Part shown: positions 8,651 through 17,374 of the stretch, piece by piece
How the letters are laid out: each line of letters starts with the position of its first letter
How positions within the stretch are numbered: position 1 is the stretch's first letter
Assembly: GCF_900113655.1 (NCBI RefSeq)
Contig: NZ_FOQF01000004.1
Span: 89,379 to 153,378 of the forward strand
Reading direction: 5' to 3'
Length of the DNA: 64,000 nucleotides
Origin: Pseudobutyrivibrio sp. OR37
GTDB lineage: Bacteria; Bacillota; Clostridia; Lachnospirales; Lachnospiraceae
The notes under the pieces: generated by a model
Told to the model about the DNA's origin: nothing
The model's input: only the letters and a program-made list of their open reading frames with translations
Database searches by the model: none
Program-made: the position numbers and the translations under genes

Positions 8651-9610
8651 TTATACTGTAAAGTCGATTGTATCGATTACCTCTTTAAGTGTTCTTGCTG
8701 ATTCCTGAAGAGCCTTGATTTCGTCATCATCAAGGGAAATTGGAACCTTTGTTTCAAGACCATAAGCACCTACAATTGCTGGCATTGAAAGGCAGATGCC
8801 ATCGATGCCATACTCGCCATGCATCATTGATGAAACTGAAAGGATTGATCTTTCATCACGGACGATTACTTCGCATATACGTTTTACAGCAACAGCAACA
8901 CCATAGTATGTGGCATGCTTTCTCTTAATAATTTCATAGGCTGCATTCTTTACACGATCTGCAATACGCTTCTCTGATTCATCATGATTGAAATGACCTC
9001 TCATCTCGCAGAAATCATTTACTGGGATACCTGATACGTTAGCACTTGAGAATGCTGCGATTTCGCTATCGCCATGCTCACCAATAATAAACGCATGAAC
9101 TGAACGGCTATCGATTCCTAAATGCTCTCCAAGCTCTGTCTTAAGTCTAGCTGAATCAAGTACTGTACCAGAACCGATAACGCGATTTTCTGGAAGTCCT
9201 GAAAGCTTAAGTGCTGTAAGTGTAAGAATATCAACAGGGTTTGCAACGATAAGAAGAATTCCTCCGAAATCTCGTTTTGCAATCTCTGGAATGATTGATT
9301 TAAAGATACCTACGTTCTTATGAACTAGGTCTAATCTTGTTTCACCTGGCTTTTGACCAGCACCTGCTGTTACTACAACGATTGCTGCATCTGCAATGTC
9401 GTCGTAGTCGCCTGCATAGATTTTGATTGGCTTTGTAAATGGGGTACCATGGCTAATGTCCATTGCCTCACCCTCTGCTTTCTCATGGTCTGCATCAATA
9501 AGAACCATTTCTGAAAACATACTACTTTGTGATAATGCGAATGCAGTTGCAGAACCTACAAAACCTGCACCGATTATCGCTACTTTTCTTGGATTTACTT
9601 CTACTGCCAT
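8651..9610 (-). CDS. ldh: L-lactate dehydrogenase
   Basis: NAD-dependent reduction of pyruvate to L-lactate, a fermentation end step. The Rossmann motif is GAGFVGSA at 14-21; the substrate loop reads GAGQKPGETR, and Gln86 rather than Arg marks it as a lactate and not a malate dehydrogenase; Arg92 follows; the catalytic His179 is in GEHGDSE. Length 319 is typical. A very strong SD (GGAGGTG) precedes the ATG. Confidence 0.96.
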   Translation of the reverse strand: MAVEVNPRKVAIIGAGFVGSATAFALSQSSMFSEMVLIDADHEKAEGEAMDISHGTPFTKPIKIYAGDYDDIADAAIVVVTAGAGQKPGETRLDLVHKNVGIFKSIIPEIAKRDFGGILLIVANPVDILTLTALKLSGLPENRVIGSGTVLDSARLKTELGEHLGIDSRSVHAFIIGEHGDSEIAAFSSANVSGIPVNDFCEMRGHFNHDESEKRIADRVKNAAYEIIKRKHATYYGVAVAVKRICEVIVRDERSILSVSSMMHGEYGIDGICLSMPAIVGAYGLETKVPISLDDDEIKALQESARTLKEVIDTIDFTV

Positions 9611-9657
9611 ATTACACCTCCTTGGCCTGCAAGTTGAAAAAACTCGCTCATCATAAT

Positions 9658-9686
9658 ACTATACTTGCTAAATTAATATATTTCAA
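9658..9686 (-). promoter_or_regulatory. ldh promoter
   Basis: Minus-strand -35 TTGAAA (9681-9686), 17-base spacer, -10 TATAGT (9658-9663), in the gap between fprA and ldh. It shows that ldh can be expressed independently of fprA. Confidence 0.65.
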
Positions 9687-9694
9687 TAAAAATT

Positions 9695-10852
9695 TTATTT
9701 TATTGCGTCAACTAAGGTGTCTAATTGGGAATCGTTTTCAGCACTTAATGTGGATTTGATAGTTACCACTGGCTCGACGAACTCCAAATTCTTCATTGGC
9801 TCTAAAATTGCCTTCATACATTTTGCAGCTTGTGGTGCCCATGTGCCATTTTCTACGAAGGCTACCTTACGATTTTGGTATGCCTTTGCTGTTAGATGAT
9901 GTAGGAAATCCTGCATTGGTGGGAATAAACCGCCATCATAGGTAGCTGCAAGGCATACCATCTTATCCCAATAGAATGCCTGTGCAACAGCCTCAGACAT
10001 GCTATCCCTTGTAATATCGATAAAATGTGTTTTTACACCTGCCTGCTGCAGCTTTTCATTGAGCCTTAATGCTGCTCTTTTTGTATTGCCATGGATTGAT
10101 GCTGATACGATAAGTACTCCTTCCTCCTCTGGCTTATAGCTGCTCCATGTATCATAAAGATTAATATAATAACCTAAATTCTCTGTCAAAATTGGTCCGT
10201 GCAATGGACAAATTTTTTCTATATCAAGTGTGGCAGCTTTTTTCAACAATGCCTGAACTGAAGCGCCATACTTACCAACAATGTTAAGATAATATCTACG
10301 GGCTTCATCTATCCATGGTTCGTCCACATCAAGTGTGCCAAACTTTCCAAAGCCATCAGCTGAAAATAGAATCTTCTCTGTCGATTCATATTCAACCATA
10401 ACCTCTGGCCAATGAACCATTGGTGCCATAATAAAAGTAAGCTCATGCTCACCTAAAGCTAATGTATCGCCCTCAGCCACAACATGCTTTCTATTTTCGA
10501 AAAGACCAGCATCCATGAATTGCGCCATCATAGGAAAGGTTTTAGCATTTCCAACAACTATTGTCTTAGGATACTTTTCCAAGAAAGTTCTGATGGAGCC
10601 TGCATGGTCTGGCTCCATATGAGATACCACCAAATAATCTGGAGTACGTCCTTTAAGCTCTGCCTCAAGATTCTCAAGCCATTGGTCGGTAACCCTTGGA
10701 TCCGCTGTATCCATAACAGCTATCTTTTCATCAATGATTACATAAGAATTATAGGAAACCCCATTTGGTACGGGATACTGACTCTCAAACAAATCTATGT
10801 TCTTGTCATTACAACCTATATATCTAACTGAATCAGAAATCATAATTTCCAT
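9695..10852 (-). CDS. fprA: A-type flavoprotein (FprA flavodiiron protein)
   Basis: Flavodiiron enzyme that reduces O2 to water (or NO), protecting strict anaerobes. The N-terminal metallo-beta-lactamase domain holds the diiron ligands HMEPDH (78-83), His147, Asp166 and His218 (PLHGP). A flavodoxin domain follows from about residue 245 (GVLIVSASIHGNTKRAA). No C-terminal rubredoxin or flavin reductase extension is present (385 residues). AAGGAGG precedes the ATG by nine bases. Confidence 0.95.
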   Translation of the reverse strand: MEIMISDSVRYIGCNDKNIDLFESQYPVPNGVSYNSYVIIDEKIAVMDTADPRVTDQWLENLEAELKGRTPDYLVVSHMEPDHAGSIRTFLEKYPKTIVVGNAKTFPMMAQFMDAGLFENRKHVVAEGDTLALGEHELTFIMAPMVHWPEVMVEYESTEKILFSADGFGKFGTLDVDEPWIDEARRYYLNIVGKYGASVQALLKKAATLDIEKICPLHGPILTENLGYYINLYDTWSSYKPEEEGVLIVSASIHGNTKRAALRLNEKLQQAGVKTHFIDITRDSMSEAVAQAFYWDKMVCLAATYDGGLFPPMQDFLHHLTAKAYQNRKVAFVENGTWAPQAAKCMKAILEPMKNLEFVEPVVTIKSTLSAENDSQLDTLVDAIK

Positions 10853-10925
10853 TAAACATATCCTCCTTACTCACTCTATCTCTATCTTACCAAATACTGC
10901 ATGTATACACTATTAAAAATTTGTG

Positions 10926-10956
10926 AAAAAGCCCTGGCGCAATTGCCAAGGCTTTT
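10926..10956 (-). terminator. Terminator downstream of bioY
   Basis: Hairpin AAAGCCCTGGC ... GCCAAGGCTTT with a T-run on the minus strand, about 50 bases after the bioY stop. Confidence 0.75.
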
Positions 10957-11003
10957 CAATCTGTCAGCCAGCACATTTGCTGGTCTAAATTACATTCTAA
11001 AAA

Positions 11004-11567
11004 CTAAACTTCCATAATCTTTTTGAAGGCTGGTATGATTTGTGCAGCAACCACTGCCTTAACTAAATCAAGTGGAATGAATGGTATGAATCCTGTTAAA
11101 AATGCTGTTTTAAAATCGTAGCTCATTGAATGCTGTAGGTATAACATTCCAATTACATCTATAATAAGCACGCCGATTATAGCACAAATTGTGTACCATA
11201 TTCTGTTGTACTTCCTACCACGAATAAGAGGAAGGACAATAAATACTACTACAAATGCCCATGTGTATGCACCATATGGAGCGATAAGATATCCTATTCC
11301 ACTACCACCACCGATGAATACTGGAAGCCCCACGGCACCAAGTAAAAACCACACTAAACCAATTAAGAAAGACTCTGTCACTGGAAACAGCAACGCAATC
11401 AAGAAAACTACGAAGTTCATAAGTGTAATCTTTGGAGCCATTGGAAGTGGTGTTGGGATGCTTAAATAAGCAGATACGCAAAGAATGGCTGCAAACAATG
11501 CGCAAATTACCATACGCTTTGTAGAAAGCAACTGCTTTGAATTTGTTTGATTAAAAGTGTTATCCAT
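11004..11567 (-). CDS. bioY: BioY biotin transporter substrate-binding subunit
   Basis: S component of an ECF-type vitamin transporter that binds biotin in the membrane. The 187-residue protein has about six hydrophobic helices and BioY features such as SIPTPLPMAPKITL, GGGSGIGYL and PLDLVKAVVAAQI. It is divergent from bioB and shares the BirA operator with it. No ECF ATPase or T-subunit gene is present here, so it presumably uses a shared module elsewhere. Confidence 0.93.
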   Translation of the reverse strand: MDNTFNQTNSKQLLSTKRMVICALFAAILCVSAYLSIPTPLPMAPKITLMNFVVFLIALLFPVTESFLIGLVWFLLGAVGLPVFIGGGSGIGYLIAPYGAYTWAFVVVFIVLPLIRGRKYNRIWYTICAIIGVLIIDVIGMLYLQHSMSYDFKTAFLTGFIPFIPLDLVKAVVAAQIIPAFKKIMEV

Positions 11568-11604
11568 TATATTTTCTCCTGTGCATTAAATTTTTAGCAT
11601 ATAT

Positions 11605-11633
11605 AGAATAATAAATCGTTTTCAGATTGTCAA
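11605..11633 (-). promoter_or_regulatory. bioY promoter overlapping the BirA box
   Basis: Minus-strand -35 TTGACA (11628-11633), 17-base spacer, -10 TATTCT (11605-11610). The -35 lies inside the left half of the BirA box, so repressor binding would block it. Confidence 0.6.
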
Positions 11634-11658
11634 CCTTATTACTAATTTAGGTTGACAT
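11627..11658. promoter_or_regulatory. BirA biotin-repressor operator
   Basis: TTGTCAACC (11627-11635), 14-base spacer, GGTTGACAT (11650-11658). This matches the known BirA operator pattern (TTGTWAACC-N14/15-GGTTWACAA) and lies in the bioY/bioB divergent region, so both genes should be repressed when biotin is abundant. The cognate BirA gene is not in the window. Confidence 0.9.
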
Positions 11659-11679
11659 AATTTCCATTTCGATTAAGAT
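11652..11679 (+). promoter_or_regulatory. bioB promoter overlapping the BirA box
   Basis: -35 TTGACA (11652-11657) inside the right half of the BirA box, 16-base spacer, weak -10 TAAGAT (11674-11679). Confidence 0.5.
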
Positions 11680-11718
11680 TATATAAGAAACAATCTTTTG
11701 TAAATGGAGAATAATACT

Positions 11719-12675
11719 ATGGAAATCAAAGAACTAACAAACAAAATTATAGGCGGGGAATGTATCACTAAAGAAGAAGCACTATCTCTTGTTGATGCTC
11801 CCCTTGAAGAGCTTTGTGCTGAAGCTGATAGACTTCGAAAGCACTTCAATGGTGACGAATTTGATATGTGCGCAATCCTTAGCGTAAAGGGAGGTCGCTG
11901 TTCCGAAAACTGCAAATTCTGCGCTCAGTCTAGCTGTTCATCTGCCAACATAGAAACCTTTGCCGTAAGAGATGCTGACTATGTATCTGCCGATGCAAAA
12001 AGATATGATGGCCTGGGTGTAGCCAGATACTGCCAGGTATCCTCTGGCAGACGCCTTACTAAGGCTGAAATCAACCAGATTGCAGAAAATATCCGACGCA
12101 TTGTAAAGGACACAAATCTTAAGCCATGCGTTTCACTCGGTCTTATCGATAAAGAGGATTTGGAATTACTAAAAGAGGCAGGCCTTAAGCGTGTCCACAA
12201 CAACATAGAAAGCAGTCCTGAATTCTTTAAAAATCTCTGTAGTACTCACACTACAGATGACAAAATCAAATTAATGAAAATGGTACACGAGGCTGGCTTA
12301 GAGCTATGCAGTGGTGGCGTCTTCGGCGTAGGCGAAAGCTGGGAAGATAGAATCGACATGGCATTTGCTCTAACAGAAATCCAGCCTGAATCCATCCCTA
12401 TCAACATGCTTAAGCCAATCAAGGGTACACCTATGGAAGGCCGTGAAATGCTTGATGAGGATGAGCTTCGCCGAATAATCGCAATCTTTAAATTCATTCT
12501 CCCAAAATCATTTATCAGATTCGCCGCTGGACGTGACGTATTAGAAGATTCCGGCATGAAATGCTTCACCGGCGGCTGCAACGCCACTATCACCGGAAAC
12601 ATGCTTACAGTCAAAGGTGTTTCTATGGAAGAGGATTTAAAAAATATCAGAAATTTAGGATACAAATTAGCGTAA
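11719..12675 (+). CDS. bioB: Biotin synthase BioB
   Basis: Radical SAM enzyme that inserts sulfur into dethiobiotin. The SAM cluster motif CSENCKFC is at residues 61-68 of the chosen product; further conserved stretches are VSSGRR, NNIESSPEFF and INMLKPIKGTP. An ATG at 11704 is in frame, but a GGAGA lies between it and the ATG at 11719 at correct spacing, so the latter is used (318 residues). No other biotin synthesis gene is adjacent, so the organism may rely on imported precursors (inference). Confidence 0.95.
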   Translation: MEIKELTNKIIGGECITKEEALSLVDAPLEELCAEADRLRKHFNGDEFDMCAILSVKGGRCSENCKFCAQSSCSSANIETFAVRDADYVSADAKRYDGLGVARYCQVSSGRRLTKAEINQIAENIRRIVKDTNLKPCVSLGLIDKEDLELLKEAGLKRVHNNIESSPEFFKNLCSTHTTDDKIKLMKMVHEAGLELCSGGVFGVGESWEDRIDMAFALTEIQPESIPINMLKPIKGTPMEGREMLDEDELRRIIAIFKFILPKSFIRFAAGRDVLEDSGMKCFTGGCNATITGNMLTVKGVSMEEDLKNIRNLGYKLA

Positions 12676-12763
12676 TAAGATACAATGCAAATATCAATAT
12701 CTGTGCTGATTCAGACACTCAGCTTAATGGATGGACATTAAAGATTAATACAAAGATATAAAG

Positions 12764-12797
12764 AAAGAGTGGCAACAAATTGTTTGCCACTCTTTTT
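12764..12797. terminator. Bidirectional terminator after bioB
   Basis: Hairpin AAAGAGTGGCAA / TTGCCACTCTTT (12764-12775 with 12784-12795) flanked by an A-run and a T-run, between convergent bioB and the 66-residue gene. Confidence 0.85.
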
Positions 12798-12805
12798 ATG
12801 TACAA

Positions 12806-13006
12806 TTATCTAGAGAGTCTTTCTACAATCTTATCAAGCGTTTCGCGAGGTACTGTGCCATCACGATAAAGCTGATTGATTGTGCTTTCGCTTCCGAGTA
12901 AGGCTGTAGCATCAAGCCAAGTGCCTTTTTGAAACTCTTCATCAAATACAGCAAATATTTTTCTGTTTTTTAAAAGCTCTGAAAGCGGGTATTCTCTGTA
13001 ATCCAT
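12806..13006 (-). CDS. Small hypothetical protein next to efp
   Basis: 66-residue soluble acidic/basic mixed protein beginning MDYREYPLSELLKNRK; no motif recognised. It follows efp by 30 bases on the same strand and ends at the shared terminator, so it is probably co-transcribed with efp. No clear SD is visible before the ATG, so expression is less certain than for its neighbours. Confidence 0.6.
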   Translation of the reverse strand: MDYREYPLSELLKNRKIFAVFDEEFQKGTWLDATALLGSESTINQLYRDGTVPRETLDKIVERLSR

Positions 13007-13036
13007 ATCAAATATTATCAGTTTTAATCTAAAAGA

Positions 13037-13594
13037 TTAAACACGTGATAAGTACTCTCCTGTTCTTGTATCAATCTTGATTGTTTCGCCGTTCTCAACG
13101 AAAAGTGGAACGTAAACAACTGCGCCTGTTTCAACTGTAGCTGGCTTTGTAGCACCTGTAGCTGTATCACCCTTGAAACCTGGCTCTGTATCTGTAATCT
13201 GAAGCTCTACGAACATAGGTGGCTCAACAGAGAAGATAGAACCGTTGTGTGAAAGCATCTTAACGATTTCGTTCTCCTTAACAAACTTAAGAGCATCACC
13301 AATCTGATCAGCTGTAAGAGCTACCTGATCGTATGTCTCAACATCCATGAAGTTGTAAAGCTCACCATCATTGTAGAGGTACTGCATATCCTTACGATCG
13401 ATACGAGCTGCTGGGAACTTCTCTGTAGGACGGAAAGATGTTTCTGTAACACCACCGTTCTTGATGTTCTTAAGCTTTGTACGAACGAAAGCTGCACCCT
13501 TACCTGGCTTTACGTGCTGGAATTCGATAACCTGATAAACCTGATTGTCCATCTCGATTGTCATACCGTTTCTAAAATCACCGGCTGTAATCAT
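13037..13594 (-). CDS. efp: Translation elongation factor P
   Basis: Relieves ribosome stalling at polyproline stretches. The 185-residue protein has three beta-barrel domains by family; the loop lysine Lys32 in KPGKGAAF sits at the position that can be post-translationally modified. AGGAGG precedes the ATG. Proteins with Pro-rich linkers in this window, such as the endoglucanase at 53115-54716, are plausible clients (inference). Confidence 0.97.
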   Translation of the reverse strand: MITAGDFRNGMTIEMDNQVYQVIEFQHVKPGKGAAFVRTKLKNIKNGGVTETSFRPTEKFPAARIDRKDMQYLYNDGELYNFMDVETYDQVALTADQIGDALKFVKENEIVKMLSHNGSIFSVEPPMFVELQITDTEPGFKGDTATGATKPATVETGAVVYVPLFVENGETIKIDTRTGEYLSRV

Positions 13595-13671
13595 TATAAA
13601 ATCCTCCTTTAATGACTCCTCTGAGCCTTCTAACCTAAATCATTTGGCAAATTGCCACACTTGTATACAGT

Positions 13672-13700
13672 ATTTTACATTAGTCTTGACAAATTATCAA
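13672..13700 (-). promoter_or_regulatory. efp promoter
   Basis: Minus-strand -35 TTGATA (13695-13700), 17-base spacer, -10 TAAAAT (13672-13677), between the KAP gene stop and efp. Confidence 0.6.
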
Positions 13701-13707
13701 GGTTTTA

Positions 13708-16650
13708 TTAACTTGTTTTACTATTATCAGTTTCTTCCTGGTCTGGTTCCGTGCTTTGTATAGCTTCAGATTCCTCGATTTTTGGATATATTTTATCAAT
13801 GTTCCTGTGTAAATATTCTAATCTTATCGGGATGTCACAATATTCATAAAATCTTTTAATCTTATTTTGATTTTCTGTATTAATATCTTTGCACTTTTTA
13901 TAAATTCTTTTTGCAGCTACAATAAATAGTAAGAAATCATCTCGGGAAATTTTAGGATTTTTAATATTTTGTTCTATCAATGAAATTTTATCACTAATAA
14001 TCTTTAATAGTGTAGAACAATATGGAGTAATATCCTCCTCTCCATTATCTTTTATGTATTTCCCAAAATTATACAAATCTTCAACACTTACTTCCTGACT
14101 GTGTTTTATACTTCCATATCGTAATCTATCCATTAATGTATATTTTTCTTCTAATTTCTGTGTTGAATTGCGTTTTGAAGAGTCCAGCGTTGCTATTATC
14201 CCAACAATTATATTAGAACCGATGTAAATCGAAAATAACTCCTTACTGATTTCTTTTCTTTGTTCATTTTTTATTTTTTCTTCAAAGAAATCTACTATAA
14301 CACCAGAATATATAGCAATATTTAAATAGGTTGGATTATTCAACATCATTTTCCCTATAAAATTTTTGTCATCTTTCTTTTTTTCATCTAAATATTTCTT
14401 CAGTTCATCCAATTTTAATAAATCTATTTTTAATAAGAATTGTGCAAAAGAATCTAAACTATTAATACTTGTTAAGTTTGCTTCTATCGGAATACTATTC
14501 CCATATGCTTTAAACAATAACCAAAGATAATCAGCAAGTTGTGCTAAACATTTTCTACCTACCGCATTAATAAATTCGTCTCTTTTTTGTTTCCAATCAT
14601 TTAGCTCCTCAAGCACTTTCGGATTATTACTCTCGCTTTTTTTACTTTCCAAAACAGATATTTTTTCATCTGCCAAATCAAGCATTGTCTCAGTGACTTT
14701 ACCCCAATCCTCTGAATAATCAATTAATCGAAAATATGTCTGTCGTAATCTTGTAAATCTTCCTTCGGTAAGTAGTTCTATATTATCTTTAATCCATTCT
14801 ACTAATTCGTCTAATATCTTATTGTCAGAAGGGAGGTAGTTGATGTACTCATCGATATTATTTAGACTTCTTTCTCCTTCCCATTTACCTTTTGCATTTT
14901 TTGCATAATCTACATTTTCCCCAAGATCTAAATTTTCATCTAATGATATCATCCAGTCTAAAGCTTCGCACTCTGTTTTATTTAATTCTTTAAATAATGC
15001 ATCTAAAACCGCTTTATTTTCATCTTCACTAACACCTTCATACCTTGATTTATAAATATCCAGCCCATTTTCAAATATTCCATTATATATTTCCTGAAAA
15101 ATAGTTTTTATCAACCCATATGCAGCGCTGACTCTATCCTCACGAATACCGTCAAATTCATAATTTTTATTGTTTGTTATTGTTAGGATTTTTTCCCCGA
15201 CCATAATACCATTTTTCCATAAGCGTTTTGCTGTCCTTGGATTAGTCAAGCTATTTATATATATTCTCAATTTAGATTCTATATAATCTACTGGGTCTGA
15301 TAAATTATCGTTAATCAAATTACCTTCAAATGTATTTATAAAATCCCACTTGCCTTCCGCTTTAGCATCAATTTTTAGAATTATCTTCTCATAAATATCC
15401 CTATCCGTTACTAGAGGCATTTTATATGTTAAATCTATATACTTATCCAATATTGCACTATCTTTACCAATAGTTTCATACAATTTATCATAAGCACAAA
15501 CAAGCAATGTAATACAGTTATGAAGTGAAAACGTTTCATGCAAAAGGGCTAATACCCCCATAACATTATCCTTTGGACATCTCTCCAAATCATCGATAAC
15601 TATTACAATCTTTGAATTTGTTTCACTTCTAAAGGTATCTAGCAAATCATTTAGTTCGTCCTTCAATTCTTCTTTTGATTTATCTTCGCGCTTAAATAAT
15701 TCATATATTTCCCCTATTTTCTCATCTTTGATTATTGATGAAAATTTACACATCTTTTCGAAATATTTTTCTATACTTGTATTGTTTAAATTACAGAAGC
15801 CTTCTTCTTCAAATACTTTATTTATCTGATTAGAAACATCTTCGAATGCAGTCTTTGGTTTTAATCCATACCCCACATTTATATACACAAATTTTAGCTT
15901 TCCTCTATCATCCTTATTAGATTCCTTCTGAGCTTTTTTTGCCATGCTTCTTACAACAGAAGTCTTACCTGATCCCCATGGACCATCTAACAATAAGGCA
16001 AATGGCTCGTCTCCTTTTCTTGAAGCTATATCTGCCAATATATTATCTACCAAAAATTGCCTTGATTTAATCAAATCCTCATATTCTTCCACAGGCAAAT
16101 CAGATTCCCCAATTTCATTGTCTTCGTAGACAGAAATATACTTTAACTGATTTATCAAGAATCTTAAAATCAACGCCATAAACAGAATTATATAGAAGAC
16201 CCAATCCCATTTCTTCGCAAAAGATTTTCTCCCAATAATGCAAAATGAAAACCAGGCAATTGAAATCACTATTAGAGATTTACCTGCTATTTTCTCCAAA
16301 ACTAATCTATTTGTTTTATATTTGAATAATCCCAAACATATAAAATATCCAAATAGTATTGCTACTATAACCATTACCCATAAATAATCTGAAACATCAC
16401 CTTTAATAATAGCTTTAGTATGAATCTCGCAATACTTACATACTCCAAAGATTGTAAGGGCAGCGCCTCCCATCACAGGTATAAAGTCTATTATTTTTTT
16501 TAGCAATTTTTCTTTAGGGCAATCGAATTCACATTTACCAATGCTAACAGTAGTAGCAAAAAACACTATACTCTGCTCCAAGCACACAAATGCAATAAGT
16601 ACCGCCAAATAAATTGGCTCTTTTAAGTATGCAAACTTTGTAAAATCCAT
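13708..16650 (-). CDS. KAP-family P-loop NTPase, membrane-anchored
   Basis: 980-residue protein. About five hydrophobic segments (roughly 11-33, 54-72, 89-110, 121-141, 150-168) precede a KAP NTPase domain with Walker A GPWGSGKT (223-230) and Walker B IVIVIDDLERC (347-357); a long helical C-terminal half is unrecognised. KAP NTPases are STAND-like ATPases; F-plasmid PifA, which blocks phage T7, is a member (family knowledge). The gene is very AT-rich and stands alone between housekeeping genes, which suggests acquisition. A role in phage defence is only an inference. GGGAG supports the start. Confidence 0.85.
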   Translation of the reverse strand: MDFTKFAYLKEPIYLAVLIAFVCLEQSIVFFATTVSIGKCEFDCPKEKLLKKIIDFIPVMGGAALTIFGVCKYCEIHTKAIIKGDVSDYLWVMVIVAILFGYFICLGLFKYKTNRLVLEKIAGKSLIVISIAWFSFCIIGRKSFAKKWDWVFYIILFMALILRFLINQLKYISVYEDNEIGESDLPVEEYEDLIKSRQFLVDNILADIASRKGDEPFALLLDGPWGSGKTSVVRSMAKKAQKESNKDDRGKLKFVYINVGYGLKPKTAFEDVSNQINKVFEEEGFCNLNNTSIEKYFEKMCKFSSIIKDEKIGEIYELFKREDKSKEELKDELNDLLDTFRSETNSKIVIVIDDLERCPKDNVMGVLALLHETFSLHNCITLLVCAYDKLYETIGKDSAILDKYIDLTYKMPLVTDRDIYEKIILKIDAKAEGKWDFINTFEGNLINDNLSDPVDYIESKLRIYINSLTNPRTAKRLWKNGIMVGEKILTITNNKNYEFDGIREDRVSAAYGLIKTIFQEIYNGIFENGLDIYKSRYEGVSEDENKAVLDALFKELNKTECEALDWMISLDENLDLGENVDYAKNAKGKWEGERSLNNIDEYINYLPSDNKILDELVEWIKDNIELLTEGRFTRLRQTYFRLIDYSEDWGKVTETMLDLADEKISVLESKKSESNNPKVLEELNDWKQKRDEFINAVGRKCLAQLADYLWLLFKAYGNSIPIEANLTSINSLDSFAQFLLKIDLLKLDELKKYLDEKKKDDKNFIGKMMLNNPTYLNIAIYSGVIVDFFEEKIKNEQRKEISKELFSIYIGSNIIVGIIATLDSSKRNSTQKLEEKYTLMDRLRYGSIKHSQEVSVEDLYNFGKYIKDNGEEDITPYCSTLLKIISDKISLIEQNIKNPKISRDDFLLFIVAAKRIYKKCKDINTENQNKIKRFYEYCDIPIRLEYLHRNIDKIYPKIEESEAIQSTEPDQEETDNSKTS

Positions 16651-16798
16651 ATTTTTTCTCCCTTTTTAATCTTTTTTCTATCTGCATGTAGTAGTTGTTT
16701 ATTCAACACCTGTATAAATAATGTATCATATCTTTTATTGCCGTAACATAATAAAAAACATATAATTGCTATATATTTATATTTTATGAGGTAAAGCT

Positions 16799-17248
16799 AT
16801 GGAAATCGAAAGAAAATTTTTAATAAAAGAATTACCCGATTTGGGGAAATATGATTATGTAGAAATTGAACAGGGATACCTTTGCACTCACCCTGTTGTT
16901 AGAATCCGAAAAAAGAATGACAAGTACATCCTTACTTACAAGGGAAGCGGTCTACTTGCCCATGAAGAAATAGAAGCTGCTCTTACAGAAGAGGCTTACA
17001 ACCATCTGGCTGAAAAGATTGATGGCTATCTTATTACCAAGCGCCGATACCTGATTCCTCTTGCCCCATATACTATCGAATTAGATGTATTTGCTGGGCA
17101 TATGGATGGGCTGATTATGGCGGAAGTAGAATTTCCATCTGTAGAAGAGGCCAATAGCTTCACACCACCTGAATGGTTTGGTGAGGATGTAACAGACGAC
17201 CGTCGCTACCACAACTCTGAAATGATATTTGGCAACCCGTTGAAATAA
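16799..17248 (+). CDS. CYTH domain protein (triphosphate tunnel enzyme family)
   Basis: 149-residue protein with the N-terminal EIERKF signature (ExExK motif) and alternating charged strands typical of the triphosphate tunnel fold (VRIRKK, YILTYKG, EIEAAL, KRRYLI, IELDVF, AEVEF). Members hydrolyse inorganic triphosphate or thiamine triphosphate or make cAMP; bacterial short forms are usually triphosphatases. The substrate cannot be told from sequence alone. It is divergent from the KAP gene and convergent with the phosphorylase gene. Confidence 0.88.
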   Translation: MEIERKFLIKELPDLGKYDYVEIEQGYLCTHPVVRIRKKNDKYILTYKGSGLLAHEEIEAALTEEAYNHLAEKIDGYLITKRRYLIPLAPYTIELDVFAGHMDGLIMAEVEFPSVEEANSFTPPEWFGEDVTDDRRYHNSEMIFGNPLK

Positions 17249-17266
17249 AAATATCTAAGTATAATA

Positions 17267-17366
17267 AGAGCCACTAGTAGCTATCAAGCTCTTGGTGTTG
17301 CTAAAGCTAAGCTTTCCATGCGTAGCGTAGCAATATCCAAGGCTTGAGAGCGTAACTAGTGGCTCT
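17267..17366. repeat. Palindromic intergenic element D
   Basis: Perfect 12-bp terminal inverted repeats AGAGCCACTAGT (17267-17278) and ACTAGTGGCTCT (17355-17366) enclose further nested pairings (CAAGCTCTTGG with CCAAGGCTTG; TTGCTA with TAGCAA), so the whole element folds as one long hairpin. It lies between convergent genes but has no good T-run. Its ends resemble the right end of element B (AGAGCCACTTGT) and both contain GTTGCTAA, so it is placed with that family tentatively. Confidence 0.6.
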
Positions 17367-17374
17367 ACTTAGTA

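Noticed and set aside
11568..11718. Riboswitch between bioY and bioB
   Set aside because: The region is fully explained by a BirA operator and two promoters; no aptamer-like structure is seen.
12676..12763. Small gene between bioB and its terminator
   Set aside because: The open frame there is the out-of-frame 3' end of bioB and has no start signal.
17267..17366. Element D as an ordinary bidirectional terminator
   Set aside because: The position fits, but it is about 100 bp with nested arms and lacks T-runs; it is better described as a palindromic element, although it may also stop transcription.
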